DNA from: Lysobacter_F sp035645555
GTDB taxonomy: Bacteria > Pseudomonadota > Gammaproteobacteria > Xanthomonadales > Xanthomonadaceae
DNA length: 49,978 nt
Reading direction: 5' to 3'
Assembly: GCA_035645555.1 (NCBI GenBank)
Contig: DASQMI010000050.1
Location: 1 to 49,978 of the forward strand
Shown here: piece after piece, positions 8,364 to 17,995 of the stretch
How the letters are laid out: the number at the start of each line of letters is the position of its first letter
How positions within the stretch are numbered: position 1 is the first letter of the stretch
Program-made: the position numbers and the translations under genes
The notes under the pieces: model-generated
Database searches by the model: none
What the model saw: only the letters and a program-made list of their open reading frames with translations
Told to the model about the DNA's origin: nothing

Positions 8364-8757
8364 ATGAACGTCCTGACCGTCCGTGGCGGCTATGCCGGCA
8401 TCGCCTGCGCCACCCGGCTGGCGGGACGCGCATGGCCTGGCCGCGCTGAATCGCAAGCGGCGTCGCGCTCGACGGTCGTGCGCAGGTCGAGCAGTACTTC
8501 ACGCTCATTCGCGCGCATGGAGCCGGGGTTGCGTCACCGCATCGTGCTCACGCGCGTCGCCGCGCTCGGCGATGTCACCGTGGTGACCGACAACACGGTG
8601 TGCCTGTCGATGGAGAACCGGTGGGTTCGCAGCCGGTGATGGAGTTGTTCACCGTCACCACGGTGCGGTTCGAAACGGCCCCCCGCTGATCACTGCCGTA
8701 CGCGCGGCACCGCTCGGGCCGCCGGGCGCGACGTCGGCCTGTGTCGCGGGCGCCGCG
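8364..8757 (+). pseudogene. Decayed coding sequence, frameshifted remnant
   Basis: An ATG at 8364 with GAAGGTG upstream opens with NVLTVRGGYAGIACATRLAG, which looks like the dinucleotide-binding start of an FAD/NAD oxidoreductase with one Gly lost. The frame then becomes Arg/Ser rich and stops at 8639. Protein-like pieces continue in other frames: VEQYFTLIRAHGAG (about 8485-8525), VAALGDVTVVTDNTVCLSMEN in the first frame, QPVMELFTVTTVRFE (about 8630-8675), then NGPPLITAVRAAPLG (about 8676-8720). This pattern needs several indels to restore and is best read as one or two dead genes, perhaps an oxidoreductase and an NTF2/SnoaL-like protein. The family assignments are tentative. Confidence 0.4.
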
Positions 8758-8766
8758 GCCTGACGC

Positions 8767-10932
8767 TCAGGCGTCCGCGAGCGCCTGCCGCAGGCCGGCA
8801 ATCGCGGTCGCCAGTTCCGCCGGATTGACCGGCTTGGTGCGGTGCAGGTCGAACCCGGCGGCGTGCGCGCGCTGCAGATCGCCCTCCTGTCCCCAGCCGG
8901 TCAGGGCCACCAGCGTGCCGCCATAGCCGCGTGCGCGCAGGCGGCGCGCCACTTCGTAGCCGTCGAGGCCGGGCAGGCCGATGTCGAGCACCACGATCTC
9001 CGGTTCGACGCCGTCGACCCGGCGCAACGCTTCGGCGCCGTCGTAGCACGCCCAGGTCTCGTAACCGAACCCCCGCAGCGCCGCACACAGCGTGTCGGCC
9101 GCATCGGTGTTGTCGTCCACCACCACGATCCGGCCGCGGCCGACCGGTAGGGTGCGCACGGGCGTCGCGGCATCGCTGCCGGGCACCGGCTCGCCCGGCA
9201 GCAACGGCAGGCGCACGGTGAACTCGCTGCCGCGCCCGGGGCCGTCGCTGCGGGCGGTGATGGTGCCGCCGTGCAGTTCGACCAGCTGTTTCGCCAGCGG
9301 CAGCCCGATGCCGAGCCCACCCTGCGCGCGCTCGCCGCTGCGATGCCCCTGCACGAACATGCGGAAGATGTGCGGCAGCAGCTCCGGTGCGATGCCGGCA
9401 CCGGTGTCCGCGACGCGCACCACCGCCTCGCCGCCCTCGCTGTGCGCCGTCAGCGTGATCCCGCCGCCCACCGGCGTGTACTTGGACGCGTTGTTGAGGA
9501 TGTTGCAGAACACCTGCGACAGCCGGGTCGGGTCGCCGTCCAGCAGGATCGCCGCGTCCGGCACGTCGAGCGTGAGCTGCTGCCGCGCGGCGTCGATGAG
9601 CGGCATGCTGGCTTCGTAGGCGCTCGCCAGCACCGTGCGCAGCGCGACCGGCTGCCGGCGCAGCACGATCCGCCCGGTCGAGATGCGCGAAAGGTCCATC
9701 AGGTCGTCGACCAGCCGCCCGAGATGGTGCACCTGGCGGTCGATGACGTCGTGCATGCGCTGCAGCTGCTCGTCGCTACCGGCCTTCAGCCGCATGAACT
9801 CCACCGCGTTGACAATCGGCGCGAGTGGATTGCGCAGTTCATGCGCGAGCGTGGCGAGGAACTCGTCCTTGCGACGGTCGGCCTCACGCAGCGCCTCCTC
9901 CATCTCCTTGCGCTCGGTGATGTCGGCGACGATGCCCAGCAGCCGGCGCGGCGGGCCGTCGGCGCTGTCGTGCTCGGGACGGCCGTAGGCTTCGATCCAG
10001 CGGATCGCGTCGTCGCCGTGGCGGCGGATGCGGCACTGGAAATGCCAGGTGCCGCGGCGCTGCAACGCATCCCGGAACGCCCGGTCGACCCCTTCGCGGT
10101 CCTCCGGCAGCACGTGCTGCATGAAGCGCTCGTAGCCCCAGTCGGCGATCGGCCGCTCGTAACCGAAGATCTGGTCGTGGCGCAGCGAGCGCACGGACGT
10201 GTCGGTCTCGACGTCGAGCTCCCAGCTGCCCAGCCTGCCGGCTTCCAGCGCGAGTTGCAGGCGCGCTTCCTGCGTCTGCAGCTCGCGCAGCTGCTCGAGC
10301 ATCCAGGCCACCTGGAATTCCGCCGAGCCGGCATCGCCCAGCAGGTCCGCCCGTCCGTAGTACAGGTTGCGCTTGCAGACCTGGTCGCCGACCACCGCGG
10401 CGGGATGGGTTCGGAGCACGTCGCGGACCACTTCCGCCGGCCACGCCTCCTTCTGGTAGACGCACAGGCCGGCCGCCCTGCTGCCGCGGAACAGGCCGTT
10501 GAGGCGATGCTCGAACTCGATCAGGCCCGGGCGCAGCTCCGCGCGCTCGATCGCCCAGACCGGCTCGCCTGCGAACCGGCAACCGGTGAATCCGGCGGCT
10601 GCCGCACCGGCGATCGTCGCCTCGAACTCGGCGTAGATCGCGTCCGGGTCGAAGCGGCCGTCGCGCAGGTAGGCCTCGTGTGCGGTCGGCAGCCGCAGCG
10701 CGCCGCGCGCGAGGGCGCCTGCGACGTCGACTCCGCGCTCGACCAGCAAACGGCGCAGCTCGGTGGTGGTGCCGGTATCGGCGGCGTAGACCACCAGTTC
10801 GTTGCGCGCCAGGCCGTCGGCGATGTACTGCGCGGCCGCGTTCAATCTGTCCTGTGCGTTCTCGCAGACCACGCAGAGGTGGTCGCCGTGGTTCACGTGC
10901 GCTGCGAGCTGTTGCATGAGTCGGGCGGACAA
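8767..10932 (-). CDS. Hybrid sensor histidine kinase (MEDS-PAS-HK-REC)
   Basis: 721 residues from a TTG at 10932, chosen because AGGAG lies 5 nt upstream; the ATG at 10917 has no ribosome binding site. Residues about 5-200 match the MEDS sensory domain, with NHGDHLCVVCENAQDRL near the start and FTGCRFAGEPVW. A PAS domain follows (about 225-340, ending VADITERKEMEEAL). The dimerisation domain holds His364 in LAHELRNPL. The ATPase has the N box ILNNASKYTP and G boxes ADTGAGI and GLGIGLPLA. A C-terminal receiver (about 601-715) has phospho-acceptor Asp650 in VLDIGLPGLDGYE. There is no membrane segment, so it is cytosolic. No partner regulator is adjacent; output is probably by protein contact. 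Confidence 0.93.
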   Translation of the reverse strand: MSARLMQQLAAHVNHGDHLCVVCENAQDRLNAAAQYIADGLARNELVVYAADTGTTTELRRLLVERGVDVAGALARGALRLPTAHEAYLRDGRFDPDAIYAEFEATIAGAAAAGFTGCRFAGEPVWAIERAELRPGLIEFEHRLNGLFRGSRAAGLCVYQKEAWPAEVVRDVLRTHPAAVVGDQVCKRNLYYGRADLLGDAGSAEFQVAWMLEQLRELQTQEARLQLALEAGRLGSWELDVETDTSVRSLRHDQIFGYERPIADWGYERFMQHVLPEDREGVDRAFRDALQRRGTWHFQCRIRRHGDDAIRWIEAYGRPEHDSADGPPRRLLGIVADITERKEMEEALREADRRKDEFLATLAHELRNPLAPIVNAVEFMRLKAGSDEQLQRMHDVIDRQVHHLGRLVDDLMDLSRISTGRIVLRRQPVALRTVLASAYEASMPLIDAARQQLTLDVPDAAILLDGDPTRLSQVFCNILNNASKYTPVGGGITLTAHSEGGEAVVRVADTGAGIAPELLPHIFRMFVQGHRSGERAQGGLGIGLPLAKQLVELHGGTITARSDGPGRGSEFTVRLPLLPGEPVPGSDAATPVRTLPVGRGRIVVVDDNTDAADTLCAALRGFGYETWACYDGAEALRRVDGVEPEIVVLDIGLPGLDGYEVARRLRARGYGGTLVALTGWGQEGDLQRAHAAGFDLHRTKPVNPAELATAIAGLRQALADA

Positions 10933-11138
10933 GAGCTCTCCTTCGGTTCCCCTGGTGCATCGACGGCGCACGGCGGGCCGAGCGGGCGCGGCCGGCCCCT
11001 TGCCGGCGCACCGGGTGTTCCCCAGCGCGCCCGTATACCCGCCGCGCTTGTTAGGGATGCGTGAAGAGGGGCGCGCCCGTCCCCTGCCCCGCGGCGGCCG
11101 CCCTGCCCGGTGCGAACGTGCGAAAATGTCGGGTCACT

Positions 11139-11215
11139 GGCCCCGTAGCTCAGTTGGATAGAGCGGTCCCCTCCTAAGGGACAGGTCGCACGTTCGAATC
11201 GTGTCGGGGCCGCCA
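11139..11215 (+). tRNA. tRNA-Arg(CCT)
   Basis: 77-nt cloverleaf with encoded CCA: acceptor GGCCCCG/CGGGGCC, D arm GCTC/GAGC, anticodon stem GTCCC/GGGAC around loop CTCCTAA giving anticodon CCT, T loop TTCGAAT. I found no integrase or duplicated 3' end nearby, so it shows no sign of use as an integration site. Confidence 0.97.
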
Positions 11216-11305
11216 TCGAAGCGGGGTCGCGGGTGGTTGGCGCGGGACGGGGCGGCGCTCCGGTCCGGCCCGCCCGTGGACCGCCTCTCATCCAGGAGCT
11301 CGTGC

Positions 11306-12838
11306 ATGACCCACCCCGTCCTCACCGCGCTCGGCCTCGGCGCGCAGGAATCCGGCACCTACCTCGGCAACGGCGAATGGAGCGCGACGCGCGACGCCGG
11401 CGTGCTGGAGCCCGTCAATCCGACCACCGGCGAGGTGCTGGGGCGGGTGTTCGCGTCATCGCGGCAGGACTACGAGACCATCGTCGAGCGCGCGCAGGCG
11501 GCGTTCAAGGTCTGGCGCACCACGCCCGCGCCGAAGCGTGGCGAGGCGATCCGGCTGTGCGCGGAAGCGCTGCGCAAGCACAAGGACGCGCTCGGCTCGC
11601 TGGTGGCGTTGGAGATGGGCAAGTCCAAACCGGAGGGCGACGGCGAAGTGCAGGAGATGATCGACATCGGCGACTTCGCCGTCGGTCTGTCGCGCCAGCT
11701 GTACGGCCTGACCATGCATTCCGAGCGCCCGGGCCACCGCATGTACGAGCAGTGGCACCCGCTCGGACTGGTCGGGATCATCTCGGCGTTCAATTTCCCG
11801 GTCGCGGTGTGGAGCTGGAACAGCTTCATCGCCGCGGTGTGCGGCGACATCTCGATCTGGAAGCCGTCGCCGAAGACGCCGCTGTCGGCGATCGCGTCGA
11901 TGAAGATCTGCAACGAGGCGCTGCGCGCCGGCGGCTTCCCGGACCTGTTCTTCCTGTTCAACGACGCCGGCAGCGAGCTCGCGCAGCAGTTCGTCGACGA
12001 CCACCGCATCCCGCTGATCAGCTTCACCGGGTCGACCCGCGTCGGCCGCCTGGTCGGTGAGCGCGTCGCGCGCCGCCTCGGCCGCTCGCTGCTCGAGCTC
12101 GGCGGCAACAACGCGATCATCGTCGACTCCACCGCCGACCTGAAGCTCGCGATCCCGGCGATCGTGTTCGGCGCGGTCGGCACCGCCGGCCAGCGCTGCA
12201 CGACCACGCGCCGGCTGTTCGTGCACGAGTCGATCTACGACGAAGTGCTCGGCAAGCTGGTCGCCGCGTACAAGCAGGTCGAGCAGAAGATCGGCGATCC
12301 GACCGATCCGAAGAACCTGATGGGCCCGCTCAACAGCCGCGAGGCGGTGCAGGCCTATCTCGACGCGATCGAGAAGGCCAAGGCGGCCGGCGGCAAGGTC
12401 GAGACCGGCGGCGCCGCGCTCGATCGTCCGGGCTTCTTCGTTCTGCCGACCATCGTCACCGGCCTGCGCAACGACGCCGAGATCGTGCAGCAGGAGACGT
12501 TCGCGCCGATCCTGTACGTGATGCCCTACCGCACGCTCGACGAGGCGATCGAGATGCAGAACGCGGTGCCGCAGGGCTTGTCGTCGTCGATCTTCACCCA
12601 GCACGTCAAGGCGGCCGAGCAGTTCCTGTCCGCGGCCGGCTCCGACTGCGGCATCGCCAACGTCAACATCGGCACGTCCGGTGCCGAGATCGGCGGCGCG
12701 TTCGGCGGCGAGAAGGAAACCGGCGGCGGGCGCGAGTCCGGCTCCGACGCGTGGAAGGCGTACATGCGCCGCCAGACCAACACGATCAATTATTCCGACG
12801 CGCTGCCGCTGGCCCAGGGCATCAAGTTCGACCTGTAA
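11306..12838 (+). CDS. Aldehyde dehydrogenase, ALDH7 (aminoadipate semialdehyde) type
   Basis: 510 residues, ATG at 11306 with AGGAG 7 nt upstream. The sequence follows the ALDH7 pattern: QWHPLGLVGIISAFNFPVAV, the Rossmann ISFTGSTRVG, catalytic Glu in LELGGNNAI, catalytic Cys in GQRCTTTRR, and the C-terminal GGEKETGGGRESGSDAWKAY. ALDH7 enzymes oxidise alpha-aminoadipate semialdehyde in lysine breakdown and related aldehydes, using NAD in the cytosol. No other lysine catabolic gene is adjacent. pyrD starts 18 nt downstream. Confidence 0.93.
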   Translation: MTHPVLTALGLGAQESGTYLGNGEWSATRDAGVLEPVNPTTGEVLGRVFASSRQDYETIVERAQAAFKVWRTTPAPKRGEAIRLCAEALRKHKDALGSLVALEMGKSKPEGDGEVQEMIDIGDFAVGLSRQLYGLTMHSERPGHRMYEQWHPLGLVGIISAFNFPVAVWSWNSFIAAVCGDISIWKPSPKTPLSAIASMKICNEALRAGGFPDLFFLFNDAGSELAQQFVDDHRIPLISFTGSTRVGRLVGERVARRLGRSLLELGGNNAIIVDSTADLKLAIPAIVFGAVGTAGQRCTTTRRLFVHESIYDEVLGKLVAAYKQVEQKIGDPTDPKNLMGPLNSREAVQAYLDAIEKAKAAGGKVETGGAALDRPGFFVLPTIVTGLRNDAEIVQQETFAPILYVMPYRTLDEAIEMQNAVPQGLSSSIFTQHVKAAEQFLSAAGSDCGIANVNIGTSGAEIGGAFGGEKETGGGRESGSDAWKAYMRRQTNTINYSDALPLAQGIKFDL

Positions 12839-12856
12839 GCGAGACCCCCGCGCCCG

Positions 12857-13915
12857 ATGTACGCCCTCGCCCGCCCGTTCCTGTTCGGCCTCGACCCCGA
12901 GCGCGCGCATCGCGCCGGCATGCGCGCGCTGGAGGCCGCCTACCGCACCCGGACCGTCGGGTTGCTGGCGCGGCGGCCGGAGCCGCTGCCGACACGGGCG
13001 TTCGGGCTGACGTTCCCGAACCCGGTCGGCCTCGCGGCCGGCCTCGACAAGGACGGCGAGCACATCGATGCGCTGTTCGCGCTCGGTTTCGGTTTCGTTG
13101 AGATCGGCACGGTCACGCCGCGTCCGCAGGCCGGCAATCCGGCGCCGCGGCTGTTCCGCCTGCCGGAACACCGCGCGCTGATCAACCGCATGGGCTTCAA
13201 CAACGCCGGCATCGAGAAGCTGGTGCGCAACGTCAAGCGCGCCCGGAACCGCAGCGGCCTGCTCGGCATCAACATCGGCAAGAACAAGGACACACCGAAC
13301 GAGGCGGCGGAGAACGACTACCTCTATTGCTTTGAGCGCGTCTATCCGCTGGCGGACTACGTGACGGTCAACATCTCCTCGCCGAACACCGCCGGCCTGC
13401 GCGAGCTGCAGGAGGAACAGGCGCTGCGGCGCCTGGTCGGCACCATGCGCGAGGCGCAGGAACGCTACGGCGCGCGCCACGGCAAGCGCGTGCCGATGCT
13501 GGTCAAGCTGGCGCCCGACCTGTCCGACAGCGACATCGACGCGGCCGCGCGCGTGCTGACCGATCTGCAGGTCGACGGCGTGGTGGTCGGCAACACCACC
13601 ACCTCGCGGGTGTGGGTGGAAGGCGCGCGCCATGCGCAGGAAAGCGGCGGCCTGTCCGGCGCGCCGCTGATGGGGCCGTCGACCACCGTGCTGCGGCGGC
13701 TGCGCACGCGCCTGCCGGAACCGATCCAGATCATCGGCGTCGGCGGCATCCACTCCGGTGCCGATGCGGTCACCAAGGTCGCCGCCGGCGCCGCGCTGGT
13801 GCAGTGCTACACCGGCCTGATCTACCGCGGGCCGAAGCTGGTGTTCGAATGCGTCGAGGCGATCCGCCGCCGACGCCACGCCCCGAGCCGGGGCCCGGTG
13901 CCGGTCGACGCATGA
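12857..13915 (+). CDS. pyrD: Dihydroorotate dehydrogenase (quinone), class 2
   Basis: 352 residues, ATG at 12857. The enzyme oxidises dihydroorotate to orotate with FMN and passes electrons to quinone at the inner membrane, the fourth step of pyrimidine synthesis. Class 2 features are present: an N-terminal helical membrane-associating extension (about 1-45), FPNPVGLAAGLDKDG, INRMGFNNAG, and the catalytic Ser175 in NISSPNTAGLRELQ. The C-terminal IGVGGIHSGADAVTKVAAGA is the FMN phosphate site. Its stop overlaps the murB start by ATGA, implying coupled translation. Confidence 0.97.
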   Translation: MYALARPFLFGLDPERAHRAGMRALEAAYRTRTVGLLARRPEPLPTRAFGLTFPNPVGLAAGLDKDGEHIDALFALGFGFVEIGTVTPRPQAGNPAPRLFRLPEHRALINRMGFNNAGIEKLVRNVKRARNRSGLLGINIGKNKDTPNEAAENDYLYCFERVYPLADYVTVNISSPNTAGLRELQEEQALRRLVGTMREAQERYGARHGKRVPMLVKLAPDLSDSDIDAAARVLTDLQVDGVVVGNTTTSRVWVEGARHAQESGGLSGAPLMGPSTTVLRRLRTRLPEPIQIIGVGGIHSGADAVTKVAAGAALVQCYTGLIYRGPKLVFECVEAIRRRRHAPSRGPVPVDA

Positions 13916-14952
13916 GCGAGGCGATCCGCGTCCTGCGCGACGCCGCGCTGCGCACGCGCAACACGTTCGGTGTCGAGGCGCGGGCTCCCTGGCTGGTCGA
14001 AGTGGCGGACGCGCGGGCGCTCCCGGACGCGCTGGCGCGCCCGGAACTGCAGGGCGCGCCGCCGCTGGTGCTCGGCGGCGGCAGCAACCTGCTGATCGCG
14101 GCCGACCCTTGGCAGCCGCTGCTGGCGCTCACCGGCGACCGCATCGAGGTACTCGAGGACGACGGCGAGCGCGCGATCGTGCGCGCCGAAGCCGGCGCTC
14201 AGTGGCACGGGCTGGTCATGCACACGCTCGAACGCGGCCTCGGCGGGCTGGAGAACCTTGCGCTGATTCCCGGCACCGTCGGCGCCGCGCCGATCCAGAA
14301 CATCGGCGCCTACGGCGTGGAGATCCGCGAGCGCCTGCACGCGGTGGAGGCGTTCGAACCGGCGACCGGCCAGCTGCACCGCTTCGATGCCGGTGCCTGC
14401 GCGTTCGCCTACCGCGACAGCCGCTTCAAGCGCGAACCCGAGCGTTGGATCGTCACCGCCGTCGAGCTGTCGCTGTTGCGGCGTTCGCCGCTGCGGCTGG
14501 ACTATGCGGGGATCGCCGAGGAGCTGCAGGCAATGGGCGTCGCGCAGCCGACCGCGCGCGACGTCGCACACGCGGTGATCGCCATCCGGCGCCGCAAGCT
14601 GCCCGATCCGGCGCGGCTCGGCAACGCCGGCAGCTTCTTCAAGAACCCGATCGTGCCGGCGGCGCAAGCGGAGGCGCTCAAAGCCGAGCACCCGCCGTTG
14701 CCGGTGTTCCGCGGCGACGGCGAGGCCACCCGCAAGCTGTCGGCGGCGTGGCTGATCGACGCCTGCGGCTGGAAGGGTCACCGCGACGGCGACGCCGGTG
14801 TGGCGCCGTCGCACGCGCTGGTGCTGGTCAACCACGGCCGCGCCACCGGCGCCGAGCTGCTGGCGCTGGCGCGGCGCATCGCCGAGTCGGTGCGCGAGCG
14901 GTTCGGGGTGACGTTGGAGCCGGAACCGCGGGTGATCGGGGCGACGTGGTGA
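13912..14952 (+). CDS. murB: UDP-N-acetylenolpyruvoylglucosamine reductase
   Basis: 346 residues, ATG at 13912 inside the pyrD stop (4-nt overlap). MurB reduces UDP-GlcNAc-enolpyruvate to UDP-MurNAc with NADPH and FAD, the second committed step of peptidoglycan synthesis. The FAD domain shows LVLGGGSNLLIA and NLALIPGTVGAAPIQNIGAY; the catalytic Ser241 lies in GNAGSFFKNP. The AYRDSRFK loop and C-terminal domain 3 match the type I (E. coli-like) enzyme. Confidence 0.97.
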   Translation: MSEAIRVLRDAALRTRNTFGVEARAPWLVEVADARALPDALARPELQGAPPLVLGGGSNLLIAADPWQPLLALTGDRIEVLEDDGERAIVRAEAGAQWHGLVMHTLERGLGGLENLALIPGTVGAAPIQNIGAYGVEIRERLHAVEAFEPATGQLHRFDAGACAFAYRDSRFKREPERWIVTAVELSLLRRSPLRLDYAGIAEELQAMGVAQPTARDVAHAVIAIRRRKLPDPARLGNAGSFFKNPIVPAAQAEALKAEHPPLPVFRGDGEATRKLSAAWLIDACGWKGHRDGDAGVAPSHALVLVNHGRATGAELLALARRIAESVRERFGVTLEPEPRVIGATW

Positions 14953-14989
14953 ACCGCACGCGCCCTGCCCCAGCCCGGAGCCCGGCGCC

Positions 14990-15889
14990 GTGAGCACCCA
15001 CAGCCGCGCCGCGCTGCTGATGCTGGGCAGCACGCTGTTCTTCGCGCTGATGGCGGTGGCGATCCGGCTGGCCTCGCAGACCCTGCACACGTTCGAGATC
15101 GCGTTCTTCCGCAACTTCTTCGGCGTGGTCGCGGCACTTCCGCTGCTGTTGCGCCACGGGCCGGAGCTGCTGCGCACCACCCAGCTGCCGCGTTACGTGA
15201 TCCGCTGCGTGGTCGGCATCGCCTCGATGTTCTGCGGCTTCTGGGCGATCGGCCACCTGCCGCTGGCGCAGGCGGTGTCGCTGTCCTACTCCACGCCGCT
15301 GTTCGTCACCATTGCCGCCGTGTGGTGGCTGGGTGAGCAGGTGCGCGCGCGGCGCTGGGCCGCGGTGATGATCGGCTTCGTCGGCGTGCTCGTCATCGTG
15401 CGCCCGGGCATGGAAGGCTTCAGCGCCGGCACGCTGGTGGCGATCGCCGCCGCGGTGCTGAGCGCGATCGTGTCGATCCAGATCAAGCAGCTTTCGCGCA
15501 CCGAACCGGCCGACCGCATCGTGCTGTGGACCACGCTGCTGTGGGTGCCGCTGTCGCTGGGACCTGCGCTGTTCGTGTGGGAATGGCCGCGCGGCGTCAC
15601 CTGGTTGTGGGTCGCCGCCGCTGGCCTGCTCGGTACCTCCGGACACATGCTGTGGACGCGCGCGATCAAGCTCGGCGACGTCTCGGCGCTGACGCCGATC
15701 AGCTTCATGCAGCTGCCGGTGGTGGCGCTGTGCGGCTTTCTGCTGTTCGGCGAGAAGGTCGACGGCTGGACCGCGCTCGGCGCGGCGATCATCCTCGGCT
15801 CCAACGCCTACATCGCGCACCGCGAGGCGCAGCTGGCGCGCCGGCGCGCCACCACCGCGCCGGTCGAGGCCGCCAAACCGGGCGAATGA
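14990..15889 (+). CDS. EamA/DMT-superfamily permease
   Basis: 299 residues from a GTG at 14990, with CGGAG about 9 nt upstream. About ten membrane segments form two EamA repeats, starting LLMLGSTLFFALMAVAIRLA and ending in a basic tail. It differs from the AraC-linked permease at 4083: closer to the RhaT/YdcZ-like carrier type with SYSTPLFVTIAAVWWLGE and PISFMQLPVVALCGFLLFGE. The substrate is unknown. It converges on the PAP2 gene with 7 nt between stops. Confidence 0.9.
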   Translation: MSTHSRAALLMLGSTLFFALMAVAIRLASQTLHTFEIAFFRNFFGVVAALPLLLRHGPELLRTTQLPRYVIRCVVGIASMFCGFWAIGHLPLAQAVSLSYSTPLFVTIAAVWWLGEQVRARRWAAVMIGFVGVLVIVRPGMEGFSAGTLVAIAAAVLSAIVSIQIKQLSRTEPADRIVLWTTLLWVPLSLGPALFVWEWPRGVTWLWVAAAGLLGTSGHMLWTRAIKLGDVSALTPISFMQLPVVALCGFLLFGEKVDGWTALGAAIILGSNAYIAHREAQLARRRATTAPVEAAKPGE

Positions 15890-15896
15890 GCGCGCC

Positions 15897-16602
15897 CTAG
15901 CCGGTGGCGCCGCGCGTCCACGGGCGCCGTCCGCGGAACACGATCAGGTACACCGCCACCGCCCACGTGCTGGCCGCCGCCCAGCCGGCGAGGATGTCGG
16001 ACGGGTAATGCACGCCCAGGTACACGCGCGAGAAACCGACCAGCAGCACGAACGTAGCCATCGCCAGCAGCACGGGCCAGCGCCAGCGCGTTGGCCAGCT
16101 CAACAGGAGCAGCACCCAAGCCAGCGTGGCCGAGCCCATCGCGTGTCCGCTCGGGAAACTGAAAGTGGTTTCCGGCGCGATCGATTCCCACAGGCTCGGC
16201 CGCTCGCGCGCGAACACGTGCTTGGTGAGCACGTTGAGCAGGCCGGACCCGCCGAGCGCGAGCGCGGCGAACATCGCCTCGCGGTAGCGGCGCCACAACG
16301 CGAGCAGCAGCACCAGCGCGATGTCGAACGGGACCACGCCCCAGGCGTAGCCGATCCAGCTGACCAGCACGAAGAAGCGATCCAGCGCCGGCGTGCCGAT
16401 CTCGCGCGCGAACAGCAGTACCGGCTCATCGAAGCCGATGGTTTCCCGCTCATGGATCTCGTCGGCGAGCTCGGCGAACGCCCACATCGGCAGCAGCACG
16501 CCGACGAACACCAGCGTCAGCCGCAGCCATGAGCGGCGCAGCCAGCGCAGGCTGAAGCGTTCCTGGGCGAGCAGGATGCGCAGAAGCGACCGGACCGCCG
16601 CC

Positions 16603-16619
<17 letters not shown>
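15897..16619 (-). CDS. PAP2-family membrane phosphatase
   Basis: 240 residues, ATG at 16619. The three PAP2 motifs are complete: KHVFARERP, PSGHAMGS and SRVYLGVHYPSD, with the nucleophile His in the third. Five or six membrane segments are visible. Likely acts on lipid phosphates or undecaprenyl pyrophosphate at the periplasmic face of the inner membrane. Its start lies 17 nt inside the 3' end of ispG in the same direction, so it is probably translated from the ispG transcript. Confidence 0.93.
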
Positions 16620-17886
<1,267 letters not shown>

Positions 17887-17995
17887 GCCGCCATTGTAGG
17901 CGCCCCACCGCCGGCCGGGCTTTCCGGCCGCGGAACGGCGCTTCCTTGTGCACGCCGCCGGCGCTACTGTGGCCGGCCCGTCCGCGCGCCCGCCG

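Noticed and set aside
11456..13879. 807-codon minus-strand open frame opposite the ALDH7 and pyrD genes
   Set aside because: Antisense shadow of two enzymes with complete catalytic motifs.
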